Source: Nonomuraea corallina (lineage in GTDB: Bacteria > Actinomycetota > Actinomycetes > Streptosporangiales > Streptosporangiaceae). From it: DNA of 64,000 nucleotides. The DNA lies in NCBI RefSeq assembly GCF_027620315.1, contig NZ_JAPNNL010000003.1:42639-106638 (forward strand). The letters are read 5' to 3'. Of this stretch, positions 43,572 through 53,498 are shown one piece after another. Under the pieces are notes generated by a model. It saw nothing but the letters and a program-made list of their open reading frames with translations. It did no database searches and was not told where the DNA came from. The stretch's first letter is position 1, and every line of letters starts with the position of its first letter. The translations under genes were made by a program, and so were the position numbers.

Positions 43572-44651
43572 TCATCGCTCACCCGCGGGCAGGTGAACGG
43601 CGATGCTGAGCCCGCCCGCGGGGCGCGCGACGACGGTGAGCGTCCCGTCGTGCGCGCGGGTGATGCTCGCGACGATCGCCAGGCCGAGCCCGACGCCCCC
43701 GTGGTCGTTGCGGATTCTTCCCGTGCCGCGCTGAAACGGTTCTGTGAGTGCCGGGACCACGTCTGGAGGCAGTTTCTCACCGGTGTTCTCGACGGTGAGC
43801 GCCTCGTGGCCGGTGCCGGTCTTGATCCACACGGTTCCCCGCGTGGGCAGGTTGTGCACGATCGCGTTGTGCACCAGGTTCGTCGCCAGTTGCAGCAGGA
43901 GCGCCTGCGACCCCTCCACCGGGGTGATCTCGCCGGAGGTCTCGATGGTGACACCGCGTTTCTCCGCGAGCGGGAGCAGTGTCTCGACGGCCTCCTCCAC
44001 GACCAGGGACAGGTCGACGCGTTCCCGGGCGAAGGATCTCTGGTCGGCGCGGCTGAGCATGAGGAGCGCCTCGGTGAGGTCGATCGCCCGGGTGTTGACG
44101 ACGTGAAGGCGTTCGACGAGCTCGCCGGTGTCGCGGTCGGGATCGCGGCGGGCCACGTCGAGAAGCGCCCGTGAGATCGCCAGCGGGGTGCGGAGTTCGT
44201 GTGAGGCGTTGGCCGCGAATCGCCGCTGCTCGGCGACCTGTGCTTCGAGCCGTACGAGCATGGCGTCGAAGGCGTCGGCGAGTTCGCGGAACTCGTCCGC
44301 GCGGCCGGGCAGCCGGATCCGGTGGGAGAGCGATCCGTTCGCGGCCAGGCGCGTGGCGTCGGTGATGCGGGTCAGGGGGGCGAGCATGCGCCCGGCGAGA
44401 ATCCATCCTCCCACCAGGCCGAACACCAGCAGGGACGCCATCACCGCGGCCGCCGCGGGGGCGAAGGCCCCCAGGAGGAGGATGCGGTTGGGCGCCACGT
44501 GGAGCAGGGCGGGCCAGCCGTCGGGCACGTACCGCAGGAGGAACACCCACACGGCGGCGAGGAGCAACGCGCTCGCGAACATGAGGAACCCGGCGTAGCT
44601 GAGGGTGAGCTTGAGCCGGACGCTCATCCCGCGCGCCCTATCCACCCTCAC
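43572..44651 (-). CDS. HAMP-containing sensor histidine kinase
   Basis: This roughly 359-residue membrane kinase has two helices (about 15-36 and 58-85) around a short 20-residue external loop. HAMP follows (about 85-135), then HisKA with RRFAANASHELRTPLAISRALLDV (His151) and HATPase_c with TNLVHNAIVHN (N-box) and GGVGLGLAIVASI (G2). The tiny external loop suggests intramembrane sensing, as in BceS/VanS-like kinases paired with transporters. The start overlaps the response-regulator stop (GTG 44651, GTG 44645 or ATG 44627 are possible), so the two are co-translated. Across the divergent promoter lies an ABC transporter it likely controls. Confidence 0.9.
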   Translation of the reverse strand: MRVDRARGMSVRLKLTLSYAGFLMFASALLLAAVWVFLLRYVPDGWPALLHVAPNRILLLGAFAPAAAAVMASLLVFGLVGGWILAGRMLAPLTRITDATRLAANGSLSHRIRLPGRADEFRELADAFDAMLVRLEAQVAEQRRFAANASHELRTPLAISRALLDVARRDPDRDTGELVERLHVVNTRAIDLTEALLMLSRADQRSFARERVDLSLVVEEAVETLLPLAEKRGVTIETSGEITPVEGSQALLLQLATNLVHNAIVHNLPTRGTVWIKTGTGHEALTVENTGEKLPPDVVPALTEPFQRGTGRIRNDHGGVGLGLAIVASITRAHDGTLTVVARPAGGLSIAVHLPAGER

Positions 44652-45312
44652 CCCCCGCGTCGATGCGGTAGCCGACGCCGGGCACGGTGGTGATGAGCCA
44701 CGGTTCGCCGAGCCGTTTGCGCAGCGCCGAGACCGTGATGCGGACGGCGTTGGTGAAGGGGTCGGCGTTCTCGTCCCACGCCCGCTGGAGGAGTTCTTCC
44801 GCGCTGACGACCCCGCCTTCGGCCGCGACGAGGACTTCGAGCACGGCGAACTGTTTGCGGGTGAGCGCGACGTAGCGGCCGTCGCGGTGGACCTCGCGGC
44901 GGAACGGGTCCAGGCGCAGGCCGGCGATCTCGCGCACGGGCGGCCTGCTGTGCGCGCGCCTGCGGTCGAGCGCCCGGAGGCGGAGCACGAGTTCCTGAAG
45001 CTCGAAGGGCTTGGTGAGGTAGTCGTCGGCCCCGAGCCCGAACCCGCGGGCCTTGTCGTCGAGCCGGTCGGCGGCGGTGAGCATGAGGATGGGCATGCCG
45101 CTGCCCGAGGCCACGATGCGCCGGGCGATCTCGTCGCCCGAGGGGCCGGGGATGTCGCGGTCGAGGACGGCGATGTCGTAGGCGTTGACGCTCAGCAATT
45201 CCGTCGCGGTGTCGCCGTCACCGGCGATGTCGGCGGCGATCGCCGCCAGGCGCAGCCCGTCGCGGATGACCTCTGCCAGGTAGGGCTCGTCCTCGACGAT
45301 CAGCACACGCAT
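44638..45312 (-). CDS. OmpR/PhoB-family response regulator
   Basis: This 224-residue regulator has a receiver domain (1-115; acidic pocket EDE, phospho-acceptor Asp51 in AVLDRDIPG, Thr in MLTAADR, Lys in LTKPFELQELVLRLRAL). The winged helix (about 128-222) is ALTRKQFAVLEVLVAAEGGVVSAEELLQRAWDENADPFTNAVRITVSALRKRL. ATG 45312 is the true start; longer readings upstream cover the promoter and the divergent transporter leader. It is the first gene of the RR-kinase operon. Tandem GGCGTATCG repeats in front of it fit an OmpR-type binding site that could serve both directions. Confidence 0.93.
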   Translation of the reverse strand: MRVLIVEDEPYLAEVIRDGLRLAAIAADIAGDGDTATELLSVNAYDIAVLDRDIPGPSGDEIARRIVASGSGMPILMLTAADRLDDKARGFGLGADDYLTKPFELQELVLRLRALDRRRAHSRPPVREIAGLRLDPFRREVHRDGRYVALTRKQFAVLEVLVAAEGGVVSAEELLQRAWDENADPFTNAVRITVSALRKRLGEPWLITTVPGVGYRIDAGGEGG

Positions 45313-45333
45313 GCGCCCGATGCTAGGAGCCCG

Positions 45334-45353
45334 GGCGTATCGCCGGCGTATCG
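45334..45353. promoter_or_regulatory. Tandem GGCGTATCG repeats, likely response-regulator site
   Basis: Two exact copies of GGCGTATCG (45334-45342 and 45345-45353) are spaced 11 bases apart, one helical turn. This is the arrangement bound by OmpR-type dimers. The site is 22-41 bases before the response-regulator start and 76-95 bases before the ABC transporter start. Confidence 0.7.
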
Positions 45354-45428
45354 GAAACCGCATACGTGCTGACAACACCGCGCCGCCTTGACTGCGGGCA
45401 TGGCTCACAGCGAAACCAGGACCCGGCG

Positions 45429-46159
<731 letters not shown>

Positions 46160-46160
<1 letters not shown>

Positions 46161-48568
46161 TGCGCACCGTCTTCCTCGCGTCGCTGCGCACGTACCTCCG
46201 CAGGTACGTCGCGGCGGCGGTCGCGGTCACCGTCGCCGTCGCCTTCGTCGTCGTGGTCGGCATGCTCACCGCCGGCGCGCGAAGCGGGCTCATGGACGGG
46301 CTGGGGGCGCCGTACCGCAACGCCGAGCACGTGGTCTCCCCCGAGAGGTGGCCGTCGTCCGAGCTGGACCCGGAGGCCGTGATCGCCTTCACCGAGCGGC
46401 ACGGCGACGACGCGTCCGCGATCGGCCGGGCGACCCTCCCGGCGCACGCCGGGAGCCGGCAGCTCTCGGACACGACGACGGTGGGGCCGATCGCCACCTC
46501 GCGGGTGTGGCGCTGGCAGGAACTCAGCTCGGGCCGTTTCCCCTCACGTGCGGGCGAGGCCGCGGTGGACGTGTACACCGCCTTGGCCGAGGACCTCGCG
46601 GTCGGCGACCGGATCACGATCGGGGCGGGAACCGCCGCGGCCGACGTCCAGGTGGTCGGCATCGTGGAGTCGCCCTCTCCCCCGGCCCAGGCCTCGATGT
46701 ACGTCACCTGGCCCCAGTTGCTGCGGTGGCGCGAGCACCTCCATCTGGGCTCGGTGGCGGTGCGCGGCGAGGTGGGCCCGCTCCCCGAAGGCGCGCGGGC
46801 GCTGTCACCGGAGGCGTTCACCGCTGAGCGGCTGACCCACGTGCAGAACAGGGTCGACAGCCTGTCGGTGATGTCGCTGTCGTTCGCCGGCATCGCGATC
46901 TTCGTCTCGATCCTCGTCATCGCGAACACCTTCTCCATCCTGTTCGCGCAGCGACTGCGCGACTTCGCGCTGCTGCGCTGCGTCGGCGCGACCCGGCTGC
47001 AGGTGGTGCGCGCTGTACGCCGCGAGGCGGCCGTCGTCGGCGTGCTCGCGTCACTGACCGGGACACTGGTCGGCGCCGGGCTCGGCTACGGGCTGATCGC
47101 CCTGATCGACGCCCTCGCCTCCGCCGTGCCGATGGGCGCCGCCGAACTGCCCGTGCCCTGGCTGCTGGGCGGGTTCGCCGTCGGCCTGGCGATCACCATG
47201 GTCGCGTCCTGGTCGCCGACCCGGGGCGTGATCCGGGTGAGCCCGCTGGCGGCGCTGCGCCCGGACGCCGGGGTGGACACGCGCACCGGCCGGGCACGAG
47301 TCGCGCTCGCCGCGCTCCTGCTGGTCACCGGGCCGGCCCTGCTGGGGGTGGCGATGGCCGGGAGCAGCACGGCGCTCATGCTGGCGGGCGGAGGATCGGT
47401 GTTCGCCGGGGTGCTGCTCCTCGGCCCGGTGCTCGTCCCCCGCCTGGTCCGGATCGCGGGCGCGCCGCTCGGCCCCACCGGACGGCTCGCGGCCCGGCAC
47501 GCCGCGCACCACCCGCGCCGGACCGCCACCACCACCGCCTCCCTGCTGGTCGGCCTCACCCTGACGATCGCCGTACTCACCGGGACGGACACCTGGCGTA
47601 TCTCCCTGAACGAGCAGATCGGCAGAGACCACCCCATCGACCTCACGCTCACCTCGCCCGAGGGTCCGCTCACCGGTGACCTCCTCACCCGGATACGTCG
47701 CACTCCGGGTGTGGAACGGGCGATCCCCGTGTACGGCGCCGTGGCCCAGGTGGCCGGGCTGCCCGACCCGATCCCGGTCGTCACCGCGCCCGCCGCCGGG
47801 CAGGTGCCCCGCGACGGCGGAGCGTTCGCACGGGTCGAGCCGGGGAGCATCGGCCTCGATTCCGACGCCTTCGGCAAGGGCTTGACCCTGCGGCCGGGTG
47901 ACCGGGTCACGGTGCGCGCCGGCGACCGGCGAGCCCGGCTGCGGGTGGCCGCCGGCACCGGCTGGGGCCCTGCGGGCGTGGTCGCGCCCGAGACGCTGGC
48001 CACGCTCACCGACGCCCCCGAACCGCGTGCCGTCTGGATCCGCGCCTCCCCCGGCGCCGACCCGGCCCGGCTCGGCGCCGACCTGGACGCGCTGGCCGAT
48101 CCCGTCGGCGCGACCATCGAGAACGGCCTGCGCACCTGGGAGTCGCTGGACCAGCAGCTGCGGATCTACACCTGGTCAGCGCTCGGCCTGCTCGGCATCA
48201 CCATCGTGATCGCCCTGATCGGCATCGCGAACACCCTCGGGCTCTCCGTACTCGAACGCGTCCGCGAACACGCGATGCTGCGCGCGCTCGGACTCAGCCG
48301 CGGACAGCTCCGGCGGATGCTGGCCGCCGAGGCCGTCCTGCTGTCGCTGGTCGCCGCCGTGCTCGGCACCGTGCTCGGCGTCGGGTTCGCCTGGGCGGCC
48401 TGCGAGACGATCGTGAAACCGGCCCTCCGTGACGCCGCCCTGCACGTCCCCTGGCCGTCGCTCGGCGTCGTCGTCCTCGTCGCCGCTCTGGCCGGACTCC
48501 TCTCCGCCGTTCTCCCCGCACGCCGGGCCGCCCGGGTGAGCCCGGTCGCAGGACTGGCACTCGACTGA
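46160..48568 (+). CDS. FtsX-type ABC transporter permease
   Basis: This 802-residue permease has a first helix (about 13-36), a MacB-like extracytoplasmic domain (about 45-225), and an FtsX core with helices near 235-265, 290-325 and 335-365. Extra helices follow around 383-430, then a second extracytoplasmic domain (about 475-660) and a second FtsX core (about 675-795) ending VLPARRAARVSPVAGLALD. The two halves show FtsX repeats (VGATRLQVVRAVRREAAVVG and LGLSRGQLRRMLAAEAVLLS). Such systems in actinomycetes often give resistance to, or export, peptides and lipids under two-component control, as arranged here. The substrate is unknown. Confidence 0.92.
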
Positions 48569-48676
48569 CGGTCCGCCGATCACGGGACGGCGCGCGTCGT
48601 CAGATCCTCGCCGCGAGGACGTCGACCTCGACGGGGCTGTGGCGGGGCCGACCGCGGCGGATCGGTGATGGAGTAG

Positions 48677-49672
48677 TCAGAAGTCGGCGTCGAAGCTGAC
48701 CGAGCCGGTCACGCCCACCTGGTACGCCGACACCCGCCGCTCGAAGAAGTTCGACAGCTCCTGGACGTCCTGCAGCTCCATGAACGCGAACGGGTTCTTC
48801 GACCCGTACAGCGGCTCGAGGCCGAGCTGGGCCAGCCGCCGGTCGGCCACGTGTTCCAGGTAGGAGCGCATGTCCGCGATCGACATGCCGGGCACGCCCC
48901 GCCCGAGCAGGTCCTCGGCGAACCCGGCCTCGCACTCCACCGCCTCGGCCAGCATCTCCCTGACCTGGCCCGCCATCTCCTCGTCGAACAGGTCAGGTTC
49001 CTCCTGGCGCACCACGCTGACCACGTCGAACGCGAAGGCCATGTGCATGGACTCGTCACGGAAGACCCAGTTGGTGCCCGACGCCAGGCCGTTCAGCAGG
49101 CCGCGCGAGCGCAGGAAGTAGACGTAGGCGAAGGCGCCGTAGAAGAACAGGCCCTCGATGCAGGCGGCGAAGCAGATCAGGTTGAGCAGGAAGGCCCGCC
49201 GATCGTCGCGCGTCTCCAGCCTGCGCAGGTCGCCGAGGGAGTCGATCCACGTGAAGCAGAACTCGGCCTTGCGCCGGATGGACGGGATGTTCTCCACCGC
49301 CGCGAACGCCTCGAACCGCTCCTGCTCATCGGGCACGTAGGTGTCGAGCAGGTTCAGGTAGAACTGGACGTGCACGGCCTCCTCGAACAACTGCCGCGAC
49401 AGGTACAGGCGCGCCTCGGGGGCGTTGATGTGCTGGTAGAGGTTGAGTACCAGATTGTTGGCGACGATCGTGTCGCCGGTGGCGAAGAAGGCGACCAGGC
49501 GGCTGACCAGGTGGCGTTCGGCCGGCGACAGCTTCGGCAGGTCCTTGAGGTCGGAGTGCAGGTCCACCTCCTCCACCGTCCACGTGTTCTTGATCGCGTC
49601 GCGGTAGCGGTCGAAGAACAGCGGGTAACGCATGGGACGCAGGGTCAGGCTCATCCCGGGGTCGAGCAACAT
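48677..49672 (-). CDS. nrdB: Class Ia ribonucleotide reductase, small (beta) subunit
   Basis: This 331-residue di-iron tyrosyl radical subunit has ferritin-like helices with the metal ligands in RQLFEEAVHVQFY, FAACIEGLFFYGAF and FRDESMHMAFAFD. The C-terminal tail (FFERRVSAYQVGVTGSVSFDADF) should dock to NrdA. It supplies the radical that NrdA uses to reduce ribonucleotides aerobically. ATG 49672 is preceded by AGGAGAACC. It lies 23 bases after nrdA in one operon, downstream of a B12 riboswitch and NrdR boxes, so it is off when cobalamin is plentiful. Confidence 0.95.
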   Translation of the reverse strand: MLLDPGMSLTLRPMRYPLFFDRYRDAIKNTWTVEEVDLHSDLKDLPKLSPAERHLVSRLVAFFATGDTIVANNLVLNLYQHINAPEARLYLSRQLFEEAVHVQFYLNLLDTYVPDEQERFEAFAAVENIPSIRRKAEFCFTWIDSLGDLRRLETRDDRRAFLLNLICFAACIEGLFFYGAFAYVYFLRSRGLLNGLASGTNWVFRDESMHMAFAFDVVSVVRQEEPDLFDEEMAGQVREMLAEAVECEAGFAEDLLGRGVPGMSIADMRSYLEHVADRRLAQLGLEPLYGSKNPFAFMELQDVQELSNFFERRVSAYQVGVTGSVSFDADF

Positions 49673-49695
49673 CAGAGGTTCTCCTGAAGAAGAAA

Positions 49696-52071
49696 TTACT
49701 GGCAGGCTTCGCAGGATTCGGGGTTCTCCAGCGAGCAGGCGAGGGCCTCGTCGGTCTTGCCGACGACCGGGACGGTGGCCTGCTGGATACGGGTGGCCGG
49801 CCGCGAGCGCAGGTAGTAGGTGGTCTTCAGCCCGGACTTCCAGGCGTACAGATACATCGAGGAGAGCTTGTCGATCGTCGGGGCGCTCATGAACAGGTTG
49901 AGCGACTGGCTCTGGTCGATGAACGGCGAACGCGCCGCGGCCATGTCGATCAGCGCGCGCTGCGGCAGCTCCCACGCGGTGCGGAACAGGTGGCGCACGT
50001 CCTCGGGCAGCTCGGCGATGCCCTGCACGGACCCTTCCGCCTGCCTGATGGCGGCCCTGACCTGCTCGGTCCACAGGCCGCGCGCCTTGAGCTCGGTCAC
50101 CAGCGCGTTGTTGATCTGCAGGAACTCGCCGCTGAGGGTCTCGCGCTTGAACAGGTTGGACACCTGCGGCTCGATGCACTCGTAGGCGCCGACGATCGAG
50201 GCGATGGTGGCGGTGGGCGCGATCGCGATCAGCAGCGAGTTGCGCAGGCCGTGGACGGAGATCCGCTCACGCACGGCGTCCCAGCGCTCGGTCTGGACGC
50301 CTTCCACGCCCCACAGGTCCGGCTGCAGCTTGCCGCGTGCCGCCCAGGTCTGGGCGTAGGCGGGGTGGGCGCCGAACCGCTCGGCAAGGCCGGCGGAGGT
50401 CTCCAGCGCCGACAGGTAGACCTCCTCGGCGATGCGCGTGGACAACTCCTCGGCCTCCGGCGAGTCGAACGGCAGGCGCAGCGCGAAGAACACGTCCTGC
50501 AGGCCCATGACGCCCAGCCCGACCGGCCGCCAGCGCGGGTTGCTGGCCGCCGCCTGCTCGCTCGGGTAGTAGTTGATGTCGATCACGCGGTCCAGGAACG
50601 TGACCGCGGTGCGCACGGTGGCGCGCAGCCGCTCCCAGTCCATGCCGCTCGCGGTGACGTGGGCGGCCAGGTTGACCGAGCCGAGGTTGCAGACCGCGGT
50701 CTCGGCGTCGCTGGACACCTCGATGATCTCGGTGCACAGGTTGGACAGGTGGACCACGTTGCCGGGCTCGGCCGCCTGGTTGCACAGCCGGTTGGAGGCG
50801 TCCTTGAAGGTCATCCAGCCGTTGCCGGTCTGCGCGAGCGTGCGCATCATCTTCGCGTACAGGTCGCGGGCCTTGACCTGGCGGGTGTGGCGGCCCGCCT
50901 GCTCGGCGGCGCGGTAGGCCGCCTCGAACGCCTGGCCCCACAGGTCGGGCAGCTCGGGGACCTCGTCGGGGTCGAACAGCGACCATGTGGCGTCGGCCTC
51001 GACGCGGCGCATGAACTCGTCGGGGATCCAGTTGGCGAGGTTGAGGTTGTGGGTGCGGCGGGCGTCCTCGCCGGTGTTGTCGCGCAGTTCGAGGAACTCC
51101 TCGACGTCCGGGTGCCACGGCTCCAGGTAGACGCAGGCGGCGCCCTTGCGCCGGCCGCCCTGGTTGACGGCGGCCACGGAGGCGTCCAGGGTGCGCAGCC
51201 ACGGGACGATGCCGTTGGAGTGGCCGTTGGTGCCGCGGATCAGCGCGCCGCGCGAGCGGATCCGCGACCAGGCGATGCCGATGCCGCCGGCGAACTTCGA
51301 CAGCTGCGCCACCTGGGCGTAGCGCTCGTAGATGGAGCCGATCTCGTCGCGGGGCGAGTCGACCAGGTAGCAGGAGGACATCTGGGTGTGGCGCGTGCCG
51401 GAGTTGAACAGCGTCGGCGAGCTGGGCAGGTAGGCCAGCGACGACATGAGCCGGTAGAACCCGATCGCCTCGGCGGGCGTCTCGGCCAGCCCGCACGCCA
51501 CCCGCAGCAGCCAGTACTGCGGCGTCTCCACCACCAGCCGGGTGGACGGGTGCCGCAGCAGGTAGCGGTCGTAGACCGTGCGCAGCCCGAAATACTCGAA
51601 CCTCAGGTCGCCGGCGACGTCGATCGCGTCGTCCAGTTTGCGGGCATTGGTGGCGACGAACTCCGCCGTCTCATCACCGATCAGTCCCTCGGTATGCCCG
51701 AGGCGGATGGCCTGGCTGAAGGAGGCCACGCCCTGGCCTCGTACCTCCTTGTCGATGTAACCCGCCAGCAGCCGCGCCGCCAGGCGCGAGTACTGCGGCT
51801 CCTCGCCGATCATCTCGGCGGCGGTCTGGATCGACAGCCGGTCCAGCTCCGCGGTGGTGGCGCCGTCGTACAGGCCGCTGATCGTCTTGGTGGCCACCCG
51901 CATCGGGTCGATGTCGGTCAGATCGTCCGCCCAGCGCCCCACCGCCCGGACGATCTTGTTGACATCGACCGGCTCGGCCGTGCCGTTGCGCTTACGCACC
52001 CGCATCCGGACCCGCCTCGGCGCGGGCACCTCGCCGCTCAGCTCGGTGATCGGGTCCCCGGTGACCGTCAC
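49696..52071 (-). CDS. nrdA: Class Ia ribonucleotide reductase, large (alpha) subunit
   Basis: This 791-residue catalytic subunit has an N-terminal ATP-cone (RVRKRNGTAEPVDVNKIVRAVGRW, about 22-110) for allosteric control, then the barrel with VVHLSNLCTEI, NLGSVNLAAHV and PTATIASIVGAYECIEPQVSNLFKRE. The C-terminal redox pair is ENPESCEACQ, two cysteines that accept electrons from thioredoxin. It makes dNDPs (or dNTP precursors). The GTG at 52071 has GGGGAG 9-10 bases upstream. Two NrdR boxes and a cobalamin riboswitch precede it, an arrangement known for Streptomyces nrdABS, where a B12-dependent class II enzyme exists elsewhere. No nrdS-like gene follows nrdB here. Confidence 0.95.
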   Translation of the reverse strand: MTVTGDPITELSGEVPAPRRVRMRVRKRNGTAEPVDVNKIVRAVGRWADDLTDIDPMRVATKTISGLYDGATTAELDRLSIQTAAEMIGEEPQYSRLAARLLAGYIDKEVRGQGVASFSQAIRLGHTEGLIGDETAEFVATNARKLDDAIDVAGDLRFEYFGLRTVYDRYLLRHPSTRLVVETPQYWLLRVACGLAETPAEAIGFYRLMSSLAYLPSSPTLFNSGTRHTQMSSCYLVDSPRDEIGSIYERYAQVAQLSKFAGGIGIAWSRIRSRGALIRGTNGHSNGIVPWLRTLDASVAAVNQGGRRKGAACVYLEPWHPDVEEFLELRDNTGEDARRTHNLNLANWIPDEFMRRVEADATWSLFDPDEVPELPDLWGQAFEAAYRAAEQAGRHTRQVKARDLYAKMMRTLAQTGNGWMTFKDASNRLCNQAAEPGNVVHLSNLCTEIIEVSSDAETAVCNLGSVNLAAHVTASGMDWERLRATVRTAVTFLDRVIDINYYPSEQAAASNPRWRPVGLGVMGLQDVFFALRLPFDSPEAEELSTRIAEEVYLSALETSAGLAERFGAHPAYAQTWAARGKLQPDLWGVEGVQTERWDAVRERISVHGLRNSLLIAIAPTATIASIVGAYECIEPQVSNLFKRETLSGEFLQINNALVTELKARGLWTEQVRAAIRQAEGSVQGIAELPEDVRHLFRTAWELPQRALIDMAAARSPFIDQSQSLNLFMSAPTIDKLSSMYLYAWKSGLKTTYYLRSRPATRIQQATVPVVGKTDEALACSLENPESCEACQ

Positions 52072-52211
52072 TACGCTCTCCCCTCGTGAACTCGGTCAGG
52101 TCCCGAGAACACGCGCAGGAGGCTCCGGCAAGGGGTCGCACAGCCCTCACGCCCGGTGCCGTCGGCCGTCCCGCGCGGCCTCGGAGCCGCCGCACACGCT
52201 TGCTCGTGTAC

Positions 52212-52392
52212 GGCCGCGGCCGGCAGGTCTTCGGACTCGTGGGCGTGCTGCTCGATGCCTACTGGCCGTCGCTTCCCAGGCCGTTGGCCCAGTGCTTCTG
52301 ACGGCGGTCGTTCCCACTCACCGCTGCGGGGCAGTCCCGGATTCCCACCGGGTTCCCTCTTGCCTCGGCCACCCTGGCGGGGTGACCGAACC
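52212..52392 (-). ncRNA. Cobalamin (B12) riboswitch upstream of nrdAB
   Basis: On the minus strand the element begins with GAGGGAACCCGGTGGGAA, continues with TCCGGGACTGCCCCGCAGC and GGTGAGTGGGAACG, and closes with the B12 box around GAGTCCGAAGACCTGCCGG (52221-52239). Just after the box, CCGTACACG / CGTGTGCGG can form a 9-bp hairpin (about 52190-52213), the likely expression platform. Adenosylcobalamin binding is expected to shut off class Ia ribonucleotide reductase. Confidence 0.95.
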
Positions 52393-52403
52393 GACTGCAG
52401 GGG

Positions 52404-52450
52404 ACACCATATATAGGGGCGATCGAAAAGTCACACCCAACATCTCGTGT
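52404..52450 (-). promoter_or_regulatory. Two NrdR boxes in the nrdAB promoter
   Basis: Minus-strand ACACGAGATGTTGGGT (52435-52450) and CCCCTATATATGGTGT (52404-52419) match the NrdR consensus acaCwAtATaTwGtgt at 12 and 13 of 16 positions. They start 31 bases apart, three helical turns, as NrdR requires. The second box overlaps a TATATA -10-like element. NrdR would repress when dATP is high. Confidence 0.85.
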
Positions 52451-52476
52451 TGCGAGACGGATCATGCAAGAAGCGG

Positions 52477-52518
52477 CGCCCGCCCGGCCCTGCGGACCAA
52501 GCTGTGACCGGGCGGGCG
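52477..52518. terminator. Terminator hairpin after sod
   Basis: CGCCCGCCCGG and CCGGGCGGGCG form a perfect 11-bp stem with a 20-base loop, 17 bases beyond the superoxide dismutase stop (52535, minus strand). It insulates sod from the nrdAB promoter. Confidence 0.7.
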
Positions 52519-52534
52519 TCGCCGGCAGGGGACG

Positions 52535-53137
52535 TCAGGCGCCGCGGGCGGCGTCGTACCGGGCGATGACGTCATTCCAGTTGATCAGGCCCCAGAGCTT
52601 CTCGACATAGTCCGGGCGCACGTTGCGGTACTGCAGGTAGTAGGCGTGCTCCCAGGCGTCGAAGACGAGCAGCGGGGTGGTGTTCATGCCGACGTTGCCG
52701 TGGTGGTCGTAGACCTGCTCCACCACCAGGCGGCGGCCGAGAGGCTCCCAGGCCAGCACGCCCCAGCCGGACCCCTGGACGGTCGAGGTGGCGGTCGTCA
52801 GCTGCTTCTGGAAGGCCTCGAAGCTCCCGAAGTGCTCGGCGATGGCGTCACCGAGCTCACCGTCGGGGCGGTCGCCGCCGTCAGGCGACAGGTTCTGCCA
52901 GAAGATCGTGTGCAGCACGTGTCCGGACAGGTTGAAGGCGAAGGTCTTCTCCAGTCCGACCAGGCCGCCGAACTCGCCCTTGTCGCGGGCGTCGGCCAGC
53001 TTCTCCAGGGTGTCGTTGGCGCCCTTGACATAGGCGGCGTGGTGCTTGGCGTGGTGCAGCTCCAGGATCTCGCCGGTGATGGCGGGCTCCAGGGCCGCGT
53101 AGTCGTACGGCATGTCCGGGAGGGTGTAGTCACCCAT
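52535..53137 (-). CDS. sodF: Fe/Mn-type superoxide dismutase
   Basis: This 200-residue SOD has metal ligands in [26 protein letters not shown], and the C-terminal [13 protein letters not shown] (Asp, His). The length and [11 protein letters not shown] are typical. Whether the metal is Fe or Mn is not certain from the sequence. The upstream Nur box, a site that in Streptomyces represses the Fe-SOD gene sodF when nickel is present, favours the Fe type, hence the symbol. ATG 53137 has GAGGGGAA upstream. A nickel SOD (sodN) would be expected elsewhere in this genome. Confidence 0.92.
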   Translation of the reverse strand: MGDYTLPDMPYDYAALEPAITGEILELHHAKHHAAYVKGANDTLEKLADARDKGEFGGLVGLEKTFAFNLSGHVLHTIFWQNLSPDGGDRPDGELGDAIAEHFGSFEAFQKQLTTATSTVQGSGWGVLAWEPLGRRLVVEQVYDHHGNVGMNTTPLLVFDAWEHAYYLQYRNVRPDYVEKLWGLINWNDVIARYDAARGA

Positions 53138-53161
53138 GAGCTATTCCCCTCGAATTCTTAC

Positions 53162-53178
53162 TTGCACAAAGTTAGCAA
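53162..53178 (-). promoter_or_regulatory. Nur (nickel uptake regulator) box at the sod promoter
   Basis: Minus-strand TTGCTAACTTTGTGCAA fits the Streptomyces Nur consensus tTGCaa-N5-ttGCAA with the exact 17-bp spacing and two mismatches. It lies between a TTGTTG -35-like (53176-53181) and an AAGAAT -10-like (53154-53159) element, a position suited to repression. Confidence 0.82.
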
Positions 53179-53249
53179 CAACGATAGCCAAGCATTTAGA
53201 GCATGCCCGCGTGCCATGCCGACAGTGCGGGACGGTGGACACGCCGAAA

Positions 53250-53382
53250 AGAGGTCTCGCCGCCGCGGGGTGAGGACGTCGTCCGGGGAGCCGTGCGTGA
53301 CGACACGTCCTTGGGTGGGGACGTAGAGCTGGTCGCAGTAGACCGCGGCCAGGTTCAGATCGTGCAGAACTTGAGCCGCCAC
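53250..53382 (-). pseudogene. Remnant of a siderophore/heme ABC transporter ATPase
   Basis: The frame reads VLHDLNLAAVYCDQLYVPTQGRVVTHGSPDDVLTP, which matches the D-loop, switch-His region and C-terminal end of FecE/HmuV-type ABC ATPases (usual form VLHDLNLAARYADR...GRVVAxGxPxEVLTP). There is no Walker A, signature or Walker B upstream, and the frame then runs into unrelated sequence. A fragment of about 40 residues survives 116 bases from the sod start. It is probably the decayed tail of a lost iron-uptake operon. Confidence 0.7.
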
Positions 53383-53498
53383 AGATCCTGACCGTCGACG
53401 GCGACGGCGATGTGCGGCTCGTTCTGGTGAGCCGGTGTCGAGGCGATTCCCGGAGCTTCCTGGCCGTCCTCAGGGGCGCCTTGCCGGGGCGGCCGTTC

